From: Flavobacteriales bacterium
GTDB lineage: Bacteria; Bacteroidota; Bacteroidia; UBA10329
Assembly (NCBI GenBank): GCA_021739695.1
Contig: JAIPBM010000013.1
Location: 42,791 to 106,790, forward strand
Direction of reading: 5' to 3'
DNA: 64,000 nt
Under the pieces are notes generated by a model. The model saw only the letters and a program-made list of their open reading frames with translations. It made no database searches and was not told the origin of the DNA. The position numbers were made by a program, and so were the translations under genes. Shown here in pieces: positions 55,404 to 63,981 of this stretch (positions are counted from its first letter, which is position 1; the number at the start of each line of letters is the position of its first letter).

Positions 55404-55838
55404 TTACAGTCCGTATTTCAGTCTTATCTGCTCCCAAGTGAGCACTTCGCCACCGCTTTCTTGTTGGGTTGATATGGCCTGATCTTCCGAACTAAATGCG
55501 CTCAGAAAAGCACCCATCGGACTCGGAATAGCATCAGAAATGAGGTATGTGGCCAAGTTGGCATCGGTAAATTCTCCAGGTTTGGCGTAATCGCAAACCA
55601 AGTGGAGTTCAAGCGGTGCTTCGTCAAATGTTTTCATCTGATTGAGCATGCACTCAACGGCATCAAACTTATAGCACTTGCCTTTGGTTGTTACGAACTC
55701 AGCTGCGTGCTGACTGTCAACTATATTCATTTTGCAGAAGTGACAGGCGTCCTGACCGTAGTTTATCGGCTGTGGTTCTACTGCACAAGCACTGAGGAAC
55801 AAAATGAGAATCAGGAAAATTGGATGGTGGTTTTTCAT
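55404..55838 (-). CDS. nosL: NosL copper-binding lipoprotein
   Basis: 144 aa lipoprotein (lipobox LSAC, Cys18). The metal-binding CHFCKM motif (Cys32, Cys35, Met37) and the following KGKCYKFDAVECML are typical of NosL, which delivers copper(I) to the NosZ assembly machinery. It sits in the usual place between nosZ and nosD. Confidence 0.92.
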   Translation of the reverse strand: MKNHHPIFLILILFLSACAVEPQPINYGQDACHFCKMNIVDSQHAAEFVTTKGKCYKFDAVECMLNQMKTFDEAPLELHLVCDYAKPGEFTDANLATYLISDAIPSPMGAFLSAFSSEDQAISTQQESGGEVLTWEQIRLKYGL

Positions 55839-55897
55839 GACGTTTATTTTAAGACCTCACAGGTTCAATTAACCTGCAAGATTTGTGGATTCAATCA

Positions 55898-56500
55898 TTA
55901 AAGTGGCGGGAATTTATGTCCAGCTTCGTATCGGCCAACCCAATAGGCCACTATGCTAAGAACCATTCCAGCGAAAAGCAGATAGGCGCCAATGGCTGGC
56001 ATGGAGGTCGCCTCAAAGTTTAGGATGGTCTGTGTTCCAATTAACGGTGGTTGATACGTTAGCAAATGCCCCGTTTCGTCCATGAATTTGATGGCTGCTT
56101 TTGGGTCGAGGCTGTGTCCATAATCGTATTCCCACTGATAGAAATCGTACATGCCGATAGAGCCGAAAATGGCGGCCAGCCAGAACCAAGCAAGAAATAA
56201 CAAACGATTTCCGATAAAGCCGAGAACGACCCCAAGAACGACCATTCCGCCAACCACCCACGGAAACACATCGAATTCAGGAATGTGTTCTGGAATGGGT
56301 TTCATGCCTACGTAGTGGTTCATGAGGTTGATGTTCTGAAGATCACCTGGTTTGATGTCAGCGATCTTGGTTATCCAGATCTCCATTCCCAATGGCTCTG
56401 GATACTGAGGTGCGCCTAATTCAATCGTCCACATGGGCACGAAGAACAAGGAGGCTGGAAGTAGCGCAGCAATGATCATCAGAATCTTAGAAGCTTTCAT
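55898..56500 (-). CDS. Four-helix membrane protein within the nos cluster
   Basis: 200 aa with four hydrophobic segments: about 5-24 (ILMIIAALLPASLFFVPMW), 83-100, 103-122 and 172-192. A periplasmic-type loop (about 25-80) contains WITKIADIKPGDLQNINLMN and HYVGMKPIPE. No enzyme motif was seen. Clade II nos clusters often carry a membrane protein here (NosB in Wolinella), and this gene may be its counterpart, but I cannot establish homology by eye. It lies between nosZ and nosL on the same strand, with gaps of about 60-90 bases. Confidence 0.8.
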   Translation of the reverse strand: MKASKILMIIAALLPASLFFVPMWTIELGAPQYPEPLGMEIWITKIADIKPGDLQNINLMNHYVGMKPIPEHIPEFDVFPWVVGGMVVLGVVLGFIGNRLLFLAWFWLAAIFGSIGMYDFYQWEYDYGHSLDPKAAIKFMDETGHLLTYQPPLIGTQTILNFEATSMPAIGAYLLFAGMVLSIVAYWVGRYEAGHKFPPL

Positions 56501-56586
56501 TGTCTTACTTTTTGTTGTTTTTCAATTAATTTGAATAAGAACGGGCAGTTGTTAGGCTGCCCGTTCCCTCTCATAAACCATTCGGA

Positions 56587-58542
56587 CTATTCTCCATCAA
56601 GCGACCAGGATAGCGGCACATTTGCGCCTGCGGGCGAAACGCGCACATATCCTTGCATCTCCTGATGTAATGCCGAACAGAAGTCAGTACAGTACATCGG
56701 CCAAACACCAACTCTTTTAGGTTCCCAAATGATGGTTTCGGTCTGACCAGGCATGATCAACAACTCCGAAGTATTGGCTCCGATCATCGCAAATCCGTGT
56801 GGCACATCGAAATCCTGCTCCAAGTTGGTCACGTGGAAGAAAACCTTATCGCCAACTTTCACTCCTTCGATATTGTCTGGTGCAAAGTGGCTACGGATCA
56901 TTGTCATTTGAACGTGAACCTCGTTTCCTTTTCGTGTCACTTTTGCTTCTTTCTCGCTCTTGGCAACCCAAGGATGCGTATTCACTTCAAGCTTGTAGAT
57001 CTTCGTAGAGTTGGGCTTGATCAGATCGGCTGGACAACCGGCTGCGTAGTGCGGTTCGCCAATGGTTGGGAAGTCGCTCAAGAGTTCCATTTTGTCTCCT
57101 GAGATGTCATATAGCTGAGCTGACTGACACAGTTCTGGTCCTGTTGGCAGGTATCGGTCCTTGGTGATCTTGTTCATGGCCACCAAGTACTTGCCCCAAG
57201 GCTTCTGAGAGTTTCCACCAGGAATCATCAAGTGACCAACAGAGTAGTAAGTTGGCTTTCTATCCAACACTTCCCAAGTTCCCAATTTCCATTTCACAAC
57301 CTCAGAAGAGATGAAGAAAGTGGTGTAAGCATTGCCTTTGTCGTCAAACTCGGTGTGCAACGGTCCAAGACCTGGCTGAACCACTTGTCCACCCAACACA
57401 TCTTCGAAATTCAAGATCGGAATCCCGTAGGCCTCACCGTCATATTTTTTGCCTTCAATGGCGGCCAACATTTTGGTGAAGGAGTGAACCGTAACGTTTG
57501 CAGAAAGCTTTCCGCTACCCACGATATATTCTCCTGTTGGATCCACATCGCAACCGTGAGGAGACTTTGGTGTCGGCAGAAAGTAAACCAATCCTGGACA
57601 TTCTGCAGGATCAAGAACTTTTACCTCTTTCCCCCATGTTGTTGAAGCTGTATGCGAATTCTCGTCATAAACGTTGTGCGCATAATTAGCTGGCATCGTC
57701 TTGAACTTGCCTGCGGCCATGTATTCTTCCGCTTTTTTCCAGTTTACAGCAGCGATGAAATCCTTGTCGTTCTGAGAAGCATTTACTTCCAAGAGCGAGT
57801 TCGCTTCTTCGGTATTATAGGTCGTAAAGAAGAACCAACCGTGTGATTTTCCACGACCAGGATGTGCCTTGTCGTAATCGAAGCCAGGCATGAGGATCTG
57901 GAAAGCGATATCCATTTCTCCTGAGCTTTTATCCACCGAAAGGAATGAAAGCGCTCCTTTGAAGTTGCCTTTGTATTCGCTGATCGGCATATCCCGTTGA
58001 GGAACTGGAATTGAAAAACGAGTTCCTGCAACCACATATTCCGTATTGTCGGTCAGGTAGGAAGAACTGTGATTTCCCGCTGAGTTTGGAATTTCAATCG
58101 TCTCAACTGTTTCAAATGTCTTCAGGTCGATACGTGCAATTCGAGGCGTGTTGTTTCCATTAATGAAACACCATCTTCCATCAATTACGCCATTGGTTTG
58201 CGAAAGATCAGGGTGATGCGCATCATCCCATGGAACGAAACCATGTGAGGTCTCCAACATTGGTTTCGTTTCTTCGCTGTAGCCATATCCTTTCTCAGGA
58301 TCTTGAGAGAACACTGGTATCACTTTGAAAAGGCGACCGGATGGAAGACCATAAACGGCCAACTGACCACTGAATCCGCCCGAAATGAAAGCGTAGAACT
58401 CATCGTGCTCACCTGGAGCCACGTACACTTTTTCGGCATTGCTACCAGACATGGCACCGCCACCGTCTTTAGAGCCACCGCACCCGATCATTCCGATCGA
58501 AAATGTTGCGATTGCCGCTATTGAGAAAATTGTCTTTTTCAT
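56587..58542 (-). CDS. nosZ: Nitrous oxide reductase, clade II
   Basis: 651 aa. It reduces N2O to N2 as the last step of denitrification. It has a Sec lipoprotein signal (lipobox GMIGC, Cys21) instead of the Tat signal of clade I enzymes. The N-terminal seven-bladed propeller has the DAHHPDLSQT motif (His109, His110) and further CuZ histidines (GNHSSSYL, GCDVDPTGEY context). The cupredoxin domain has PHGFAMIG and the binuclear CuA site CTDFCSALHQEM (Cys618, Cys622, His626, Met629). All key ligands are present, so the enzyme should be active. Preceded by cytochrome c and fasciclin lipoprotein genes, followed by the maturation genes. Confidence 0.96.
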   Translation of the reverse strand: MKKTIFSIAAIATFSIGMIGCGGSKDGGGAMSGSNAEKVYVAPGEHDEFYAFISGGFSGQLAVYGLPSGRLFKVIPVFSQDPEKGYGYSEETKPMLETSHGFVPWDDAHHPDLSQTNGVIDGRWCFINGNNTPRIARIDLKTFETVETIEIPNSAGNHSSSYLTDNTEYVVAGTRFSIPVPQRDMPISEYKGNFKGALSFLSVDKSSGEMDIAFQILMPGFDYDKAHPGRGKSHGWFFFTTYNTEEANSLLEVNASQNDKDFIAAVNWKKAEEYMAAGKFKTMPANYAHNVYDENSHTASTTWGKEVKVLDPAECPGLVYFLPTPKSPHGCDVDPTGEYIVGSGKLSANVTVHSFTKMLAAIEGKKYDGEAYGIPILNFEDVLGGQVVQPGLGPLHTEFDDKGNAYTTFFISSEVVKWKLGTWEVLDRKPTYYSVGHLMIPGGNSQKPWGKYLVAMNKITKDRYLPTGPELCQSAQLYDISGDKMELLSDFPTIGEPHYAAGCPADLIKPNSTKIYKLEVNTHPWVAKSEKEAKVTRKGNEVHVQMTMIRSHFAPDNIEGVKVGDKVFFHVTNLEQDFDVPHGFAMIGANTSELLIMPGQTETIIWEPKRVGVWPMYCTDFCSALHQEMQGYVRVSPAGANVPLSWSLDGE

Positions 58543-58570
58543 CTTATTTATGATTTACTGGTTGGTCAAT

Positions 58571-59032
58571 TTATTTTTTGAGTGATCGGAAATATTCAAG
58601 AATGCTTCGAGCCTCATCTTCGGTAAGACTTTGGTTAGCCATTGGAGAGAGATACTCTGCCAAAAGTGCTTTTGCAGTTTCGTTCTCAGCCACCATTCCT
58701 TCAGGGTTAAGAATCATATTCATGATCCATTCTGGCTCTCTTCGGCTCGTTACTTCTGTCAAATCAGGTCCAACGAATCGTTTTCCCATTTTATGACAAG
58801 CCGTGCATTTTGCCTCAAAGGTTTCCATGCCCGTTGCAGCTAATGCAGCGTCTACTGGTGCAGAAACATCTACTGATTTAATAGGTCCAACGCCTTTATC
58901 TGGTCCTGGCGCTTCTTTCTTCACCATTGATTCAGCTTTAACAGCTGGTCCTTGTTGTTTTGGCTCACCGCCACCGCAGCTGGTAAACATCATTACCAAG
59001 GCTGCCATTACGATTGAATTGATTGTTTTCAT
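58571..59032 (-). CDS. Cytochrome c lipoprotein of the nos operon
   Basis: 153 aa lipoprotein (lipobox FTSC, Cys19) with one heme-binding site CTACH (Cys76, Cys79, His80) and downstream Met residues (EWIMNMILNPEGM) able to act as the second heme ligand. The linker before the heme is Pro/Lys-rich. It most likely passes electrons to NosZ, encoded 28 bases downstream. Confidence 0.88.
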   Translation of the reverse strand: MKTINSIVMAALVMMFTSCGGGEPKQQGPAVKAESMVKKEAPGPDKGVGPIKSVDVSAPVDAALAATGMETFEAKCTACHKMGKRFVGPDLTEVTSRREPEWIMNMILNPEGMVAENETAKALLAEYLSPMANQSLTEDEARSILEYFRSLKK

Positions 59033-59063
59033 CTTGATTGCTTTTAGATGGTTTTACTATTGG

Positions 59064-59642
59064 TTATCCTGGTAGAATCACTTTGTCTACCACGTTTATA
59101 ATTCCGTTTGCTGTTTGAATGGTGCCAATCACCTTAGCTCCTCCAACAAACACGTCTTCACCTTCTACCGTCACTTCTAGGTAAGAACCGTCTGCCATGT
59201 AAAGCTTTCGTCCTTTGCTAGCCTCTTTTTTTAGAGCCTCCAGATTGTAAGAACCCGGAGCAGCATGACCTGTAAGGATGCCAGCAAGCGTTGCCTTGTT
59301 TTCTGGTTTCAGCAGGTTCTCCACCGTTCCTTCAGGAAGCGCGGCAAACGCGTCATTTACTGGCGCAAAAACCGTAAGTGGCCCTGCATTTACCAATACA
59401 TGCTCTATCTGGGCCGCTTGAACCGCTGCAACCAATGTACTATGGTCTGCAGAGCCAATGGCAACCTGAAGAATATTTGGGTCAGAGTCCGCATCAACAA
59501 CGGAAGCCTGCCCTAGCGGTGTGTTCTGCTCTGCTGCACTTTCTCCTGTTGCTGATGTTTTAGTGTCATTTTCGGTTCCACCGCAAGAAACCAGCCCCAA
59601 AAGGGCGATAGCTGCTAAAATTGAATTGAATTTTGTTTTCAT
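59064..59642 (-). CDS. Fasciclin-domain lipoprotein, first gene of the nos operon
   Basis: 192 aa with lipobox LVSC (Cys20) and one fasciclin (FAS1) domain: GSADHSTLVAAVQAAQIEHV, GPLTVFAPVNDAFAALPEGT, ILTGHAAPGSYNLEALKKEA and NGIINVVDKVILPG. FAS1 domains mediate adhesion or binding; the reason for its place in Bacteroidota nos clusters is not established. A Crp/Fnr-type palindrome lies about 70 bases upstream, marking this as the probable operon head. Confidence 0.88.
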   Translation of the reverse strand: MKTKFNSILAAIALLGLVSCGGTENDTKTSATGESAAEQNTPLGQASVVDADSDPNILQVAIGSADHSTLVAAVQAAQIEHVLVNAGPLTVFAPVNDAFAALPEGTVENLLKPENKATLAGILTGHAAPGSYNLEALKKEASKGRKLYMADGSYLEVTVEGEDVFVGGAKVIGTIQTANGIINVVDKVILPG

Positions 59643-59709
59643 GATATGAGAGATTGGTTGATACTCTTTTTCTTACCACGAAGGACTAAATGAATACATC
59701 ATTAAAAAC

Positions 59710-59721
59710 TGATGCACATCA
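59710..59721. promoter_or_regulatory. Fnr/Dnr-type palindrome upstream of the nos operon
   Basis: TGATGCACATCA fits TGAT-N4-ATCA and lies 68 bases before the first nos gene and about 195 bases before the divergent Crp/Fnr gene. A weaker half-site (TGTTACATATCA) lies near 59774-59785. Activation at about -40 of a nos promoter is plausible. Confidence 0.6.
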
Positions 59722-59914
59722 TATAATTGTCTGTTTAATGGCACATTAACACCATTTGAAATCATTAATAACTGTTACATATCATTTTATTGGGTCAAGT
59801 AACGTAGTAAAAGTGCGACACAGATATTCACGGATTCCGCTATTCGATTTGCTACTACATTGCAGTGCACTTGAGAATATTTTTCGTGTTTATTTTGAGG
59901 GCTGAGAAAACGCC

Positions 59915-60619
59915 ATGAATTCAGGAGAATTAAAACAACTTGACAAGCTCATCGAGAATTACTGCACTCCAGAGTGGAGGAAATTGGCGTGGGCGAACAC
60001 CACAACGCTTGATTTCAAAACAGGTGATGTAATTATTAATGAAGGCGATAAGGCCGACAACATTTACATGGTCAAACATGGTCGTGTAAAGGTTTACTCT
60101 GCTTATACAGAGAATATAGAGGTCATTGCACGATTTGCTACCGATGGTCAGATAATCGGGCACAGAGGATTTGGGGAGGACTTCACCTTTGCCGTTTCAG
60201 CTGTAGCACTGTCTCCAAGTACTATTTATTGCCTGCCGATGTCCGTTTTTCAGAGTTTATTGAAGGCGAATAACCTGTTCTGTTACTACTTCATGATGTT
60301 TTTTGCTGAAGAATTAAGACGTTCTGAACGAATGGGCAAAAATCAACTGAATATGACTGTGAAGCAGCGTGTCGCTCAAGCGATTAGAATGAATATGGAG
60401 AGCTTTGGTTTCGACTCTGAGGACGGTTCGCTTCTTGCTTTTACCGTCACACGAAAAGACCTTGCTTCAATGGCCAGCACCACATATGAGTCTGTTATCA
60501 GAAGTCTGGCAGAATTGCAAACGGAAAAAATCATCAAGATAGAAGGGAAAAAACTGAGAATTGTGGACAATAAGAAGCTTTGTGAAATGACTTATTGTTC
60601 AAAAGATTTGACGTCATAG
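59915..60619 (+). CDS. Crp/Fnr-family transcriptional regulator
   Basis: 234 aa. A cyclic-nucleotide-binding-type sensor domain (about 25-125: FKTGDVIINEGDKADNIYMV, KHGRVKVYSAYTENIEVIAR) is followed by a long helix and a C-terminal winged helix (FTVTRKDLASMASTTYESVI, RSLAELQTEKIIKIEGKKLR). It lacks the N-terminal cysteine cluster of Fnr, so it is more likely a CRP/Dnr-like sensor of NO or another signal. Being divergent from the nos operon, with TGAT-N4-ATCA sites before nos and ric, it is the best candidate regulator of both. Confidence 0.88.
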   Translation: MNSGELKQLDKLIENYCTPEWRKLAWANTTTLDFKTGDVIINEGDKADNIYMVKHGRVKVYSAYTENIEVIARFATDGQIIGHRGFGEDFTFAVSAVALSPSTIYCLPMSVFQSLLKANNLFCYYFMMFFAEELRRSERMGKNQLNMTVKQRVAQAIRMNMESFGFDSEDGSLLAFTVTRKDLASMASTTYESVIRSLAELQTEKIIKIEGKKLRIVDNKKLCEMTYCSKDLTS

Positions 60620-60650
60620 AGCCAAGTAAAATCAGACTTGGATTAGAATT

Positions 60651-61437
60651 GGGTTCTGTCGCATTACCAAGGTTGAAAAGGTATTGGTTTAGTTTTGATT
60701 AAAACCAAAGTCCACTAGAATGTACAAGGATCACAGATTTCCAAAAGCCATCATTCTTCAGGCAGTGTATTTCAAACTGAGGTTCACTTTGAGCTATGGA
60801 GACGTTGAAGAATTTCTCAGAATCAGAGGGGTAAAGGTTGATCATTCTACTCTACAACGCTGGGTGTTCAAGTTCTCACCTCTGATTGAGGCGAACATGC
60901 ATAAGAGAAAGCGCAGTGTCTGCGATAGTTGGTGAATGGAAGAGACCTACATTAAGGTAGGAGGGAAGGACATGTAACTATATCGAGCAGTGGACAAATA
61001 TGGTTACACAGTTGATTTTCTGCTGACCAAACGGAGAATGAAAGGTTCTGCCCAGAAGTTTATGAACAAAGCCATCGGAAATAACGGAAGACCACGAGAG
61101 ATCAATATTGATAAAAGTGGAGCCAACTCAGCGGCAATCAGAACTGTAAACGCGAGGAGTTTTAGCCGGAATAGACGCAGAGGCTGCAAGTATTTGAACA
61201 ATATAGTGGAGCAAGACCACAGGAATATCAAACGAAGGATGTGCATAAGTGCGGGGTTCAAAGAGTTCGAGTCTGCACAAAGGACCTTAGCGGGAATTGA
61301 GGTGGTGAACATCATACGGAAGGGGCAGATAGATGGCCCGAACTCCTCTTGTTTTGCAACATTCAGATCATTGGCAGCATAGACACTTCAAATCCTTAAT
61401 TTTTAAGACGCCAACGGAGTTAATGCGACAGAACCCA
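60651..61437 (+). mobile_element. Degenerate IS6-family insertion sequence
   Basis: 787-base element bounded by 16-bp perfect terminal inverted repeats: GGGTTCTGTCGCATTA (60651-60666) and its complement (61422-61437). The ends resemble the GGxxCTGT start of IS6-family elements, and the length is typical of that family. The flanking octamers (TTAGAATT on the left, ACTTAATC on the right) do not match, so no target duplication remains. The transposase inside is broken. It sits between the Crp/Fnr gene and mnmE. Confidence 0.85.
60720..61382 (+). pseudogene. IS6-family transposase, broken by two in-frame stops
   Basis: One reading frame runs the whole length. The N-terminal helix-turn-helix part (SYGDVEEFLRIRGVKVDHST, LQRWVFKFSPLIEANM) is followed by a DDE catalytic core (METY-type start, YRAVDKYGYTVDFLLTKRR, INIDKSGANSAAI, NIVEQDHRNIKRR). 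It is interrupted by TGA at 60933-60935 (normally Arg in SWR) and TAA at 60975-60977 (normally Tyr in MYLYR). The first catalytic Asp reads Glu (EETYIK for DETYIK). No frameshift is needed. The element cannot move on its own. Confidence 0.85.
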
Positions 61438-61503
61438 CTTAATCGTTTCTGTGATTTATTGGTCAGATATGAGTTGAAAAATAACTAAATAGCTGATTAT
61501 TAA

Positions 61504-62919
61504 CTATTTACCGATACAGAACTTTGAAAAGATGTTGCCCAATAGGTCATCTGTTGTGATCTCGCCTGTTATTGCCCCGAGATAAAAGAGAGACCTACGG
61601 ATATCGATGGCAACCAGATCGCCAGGAACTTGGTTTTGGAATCCCGCTAACACGTCTTGAAGTGAATTTTTGGCACCATTCAATGCTTCGATGTGACGCG
61701 TGTTGGTCACAATGGTCTGGTCTTCTTTTAGAGCTGAAAGATTGACAAATTCGGTCAAGCGCAGTTTCAATTCTTCAATCCCCGTTTTCTCTTTGGCTGA
61801 GATGGAAGCGGTATTGAAATCAACAAACTTTTGGGCCACGGATTCTGAAGTCTTGTCGGTTTTGTTGGCAACAAGGATTAATCGTTCTTCGAGGTCGGAT
61901 TTACGTGTTTTCAGTTCGTTTATCTCGGAATGAAGTCTTTCGGGTGTGTAGGTGGAGGCATCAAAAAGAAACATGACCACATCGGCCTGTTCGGCCTTTT
62001 GCATGGTGCGTTCAATCCCAAGACTTTCAATGGTATCAGAGGTTTGTCGGATGCCAGCTGTATCAATAAAACGGTAGCGGATTCCTTCAATCACCAGTTC
62101 GTCTTCCACGGTATCGCGAGTAGTTCCAGCAATGTCGGAAACGATGGCGCGCTCTTCATTCAAAAGGGCATTCAGTAAGGTCGATTTTCCTGCGTTCGGT
62201 TCGCCAATAATGGCTACCTGAACACCTTCTTTGATCACATTTCCTAATTCGAATGAACCGATGAGTTGTTCAATTTTTATGATGATACGATTGATCAGTT
62301 GCGCCAATTGCGAACGGTCGGCAAATTCCACGTCTTCTTCGGAAAAGTCGAGTTCCAACTCGATCAGCGAAGCGAAATGGACGAGTTCTTCGCGCAGCAC
62401 TCGGAGATCGTTGCCAAATCCACCACGCATCTGATGCATAGCCACTTGGTGTGCTGCTTCTGAAGAGGAAGCGATCAGATCTGCCACAGCTTCAGCTTGC
62501 GATAGATCCATCTTGCGGTTCAGAAAAGCCCGCATCGAATACTCGCCTGGTTTGGCCATTCGGCAGCCGTTCTTGCTCAGTAGATTCAGGATTCGTTTCT
62601 GAATAAAGGTTGAACCATGGCAAGAGATTTCAACAGAATCTTCTCCAGTAAACGATTTTGGATTGCGGAAAACGCTCACAAGCACTTCATCCACAATTTC
62701 GGGCACTTGCCCTGAGCCTGCGGAAGGGTCCAATATATCTCCGAAAATGATGGTGTGCGATGCTGCTTCGGCAATCGTCTTTTTCCCTTTCGCCCGAAAG
62801 ATATTGTCGGTAATGGCGAAGGCATCTTTTCCGCTCATTCGGATAATAGCGATGGCGCCTGCTCCCGAAGGAGTGGCCAATGCCATAATTGTATCATCCA
62901 TTGCATTCAGAGCAGCCAT
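61504..62919 (-). CDS. mnmE: tRNA modification GTPase MnmE
   Basis: 471 aa. With MnmG it installs the carboxymethylaminomethyl group on wobble U34 of several tRNAs. The N-terminal formyl-THF-binding domain (DTIMALATPSGAGAIAIIRM), helical domain and inserted Ras-like G domain are present: G1 GEPNAGKSTLLNAL, G2/switch AGTTRDTVEDE, G3 DTAGIRQT, G4 NKTD. The C-terminus FCIGK carries the conserved Cys-Ile-Gly-Lys. An extra stretch near residues 64-73 (DPSAGSGQVP) coincides with a short repeat in the DNA at 62710-62728. A protein of normal function is expected because the insertion is in frame in a surface loop. Confidence 0.95.
   Translation of the reverse strand: MAALNAMDDTIMALATPSGAGAIAIIRMSGKDAFAITDNIFRAKGKKTIAEAASHTIIFGDILDPSAGSGQVPEIVDEVLVSVFRNPKSFTGEDSVEISCHGSTFIQKRILNLLSKNGCRMAKPGEYSMRAFLNRKMDLSQAEAVADLIASSSEAAHQVAMHQMRGGFGNDLRVLREELVHFASLIELELDFSEEDVEFADRSQLAQLINRIIIKIEQLIGSFELGNVIKEGVQVAIIGEPNAGKSTLLNALLNEERAIVSDIAGTTRDTVEDELVIEGIRYRFIDTAGIRQTSDTIESLGIERTMQKAEQADVVMFLFDASTYTPERLHSEINELKTRKSDLEERLILVANKTDKTSESVAQKFVDFNTASISAKEKTGIEELKLRLTEFVNLSALKEDQTIVTNTRHIEALNGAKNSLQDVLAGFQNQVPGDLVAIDIRRSLFYLGAITGEITTDDLLGNIFSKFCIGK
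62710..62728. repeat. Short CCCTGAGCCTG-type repeat inserted in the mnmE coding sequence
   Basis: CCCTGAGCCTGCGGAAGGG has complementary ends (CCCT/AGGG) and belongs to the small CCTGAGCCTG(T/C)CGAAGG repeat type that is dispersed in many bacterial genomes. It encodes about six extra residues in MnmE without breaking the frame. Only one copy was found in this window. Confidence 0.55.
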
Positions 62920-63034
62920 TTCAAGCTAATTTGATTGTGGAAAAGTTGAGGGCGCAAAAGTAGACCTTAATGTTGGGTATCCGTTCGTAATAAGCTACTT
63001 TTGGCCGCGTTCAAAAAACACATAGACAAACACC

Positions 63035-63922
63035 ATGAGTGTATTAGTAGATAAGAATTCGAAGGTTATTGTTCAAGGATTCACCGGTAGCGAAGGAACT
63101 TTCCACGCTTCGCAGATGATTGAATACGGAACCAATGTAGTAGGTGGAGTAACTCCTGGTAAAGGTGGTCAAACTCACCTAGATAGACCAGTATTCAACA
63201 CGGTTGCAGATGCTGTGAAAGAAACTGGAGCCAATGTTTCCATCATTTTTGTTCCGCCAGCATTTGCGGCTGACGCGATCATGGAAGCTGCGGAAGCAGG
63301 AATTGCATTGGTAGTTGCCATCACGGAAGGAACTCCTGTTGCCGATATGGCGAAAGCTGCGGCTTACCTGAAAGGAACCAAGACACGATTGATCGGTCCA
63401 AACTGTCCAGGAATCATTACGCCAGAAGGAGCGAAAGTCGGTATCATGCCAGGATTCGTATTCAAGAAAGGACGTATCGGTATCGTTTCAAAGTCTGGAA
63501 CGTTGACCTATGAAGCTGCTGATCAAGTAGTGAAAGCTGGTATGGGAATCTCAACAGCTATCGGAATCGGTGGTGACCCGATCATTGGTACAACCACTAA
63601 AGAAGCAGTTGAATTGTTCATGAACGACCCAGACACAGATGCGATCGTAATGATCGGTGAGATCGGTGGTACGCTAGAGGCTGAAGCTTCAGCTTACATT
63701 AAATCTACTGGAAACAAGAAACCGGTTGTTGGTTTCATCGCTGGTCAAACAGCTCCGAAAGGAAGAACAATGGGACACGCGGGTGCCATTGTTGGTGGAG
63801 CGGAAGACACCGCAGAAGCTAAAATGAAGATCATGGCCGAGTGCGGAATTCATGTAGTTGCTTCGCCTGGCGATATTGGCGAGACCATGGCGAAGGCGAT
63901 GGGCGTGACTGCAGGGATGTAA
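63035..63922 (+). CDS. sucD: Succinyl-CoA synthetase (ADP/GDP-forming) alpha subunit
   Basis: 295 aa. With SucB it interconverts succinyl-CoA and succinate with phosphorylation of ADP or GDP in the TCA cycle. The CoA-binding Rossmann part ([31 protein letters not shown]), [33 protein letters not shown] and the active-site phosphohistidine loop [13 protein letters not shown] are all intact. Alone here; the beta-subunit gene is outside the window. A strong terminator follows. Confidence 0.97.
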   Translation: MSVLVDKNSKVIVQGFTGSEGTFHASQMIEYGTNVVGGVTPGKGGQTHLDRPVFNTVADAVKETGANVSIIFVPPAFAADAIMEAAEAGIALVVAITEGTPVADMAKAAAYLKGTKTRLIGPNCPGIITPEGAKVGIMPGFVFKKGRIGIVSKSGTLTYEAADQVVKAGMGISTAIGIGGDPIIGTTTKEAVELFMNDPDTDAIVMIGEIGGTLEAEASAYIKSTGNKKPVVGFIAGQTAPKGRTMGHAGAIVGGAEDTAEAKMKIMAECGIHVVASPGDIGETMAKAMGVTAGM

Positions 63923-63948
63923 GCATTCAGTCAAAATAGAAGATTGAA

Positions 63949-63981
63949 AAAAGGGCGTTCCGATTATCGGAACGCCCTTTT
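63949..63981 (+). terminator. Intrinsic terminator of sucD
   Basis: A 15-bp perfect stem AAAAGGGCGTTCCGA (63949-63963) / TCGGAACGCCCTTTT (63967-63981) with a 3-base loop, 26 bases after the sucD stop. The A- and T-rich ends make it usable in both directions. Confidence 0.85.
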
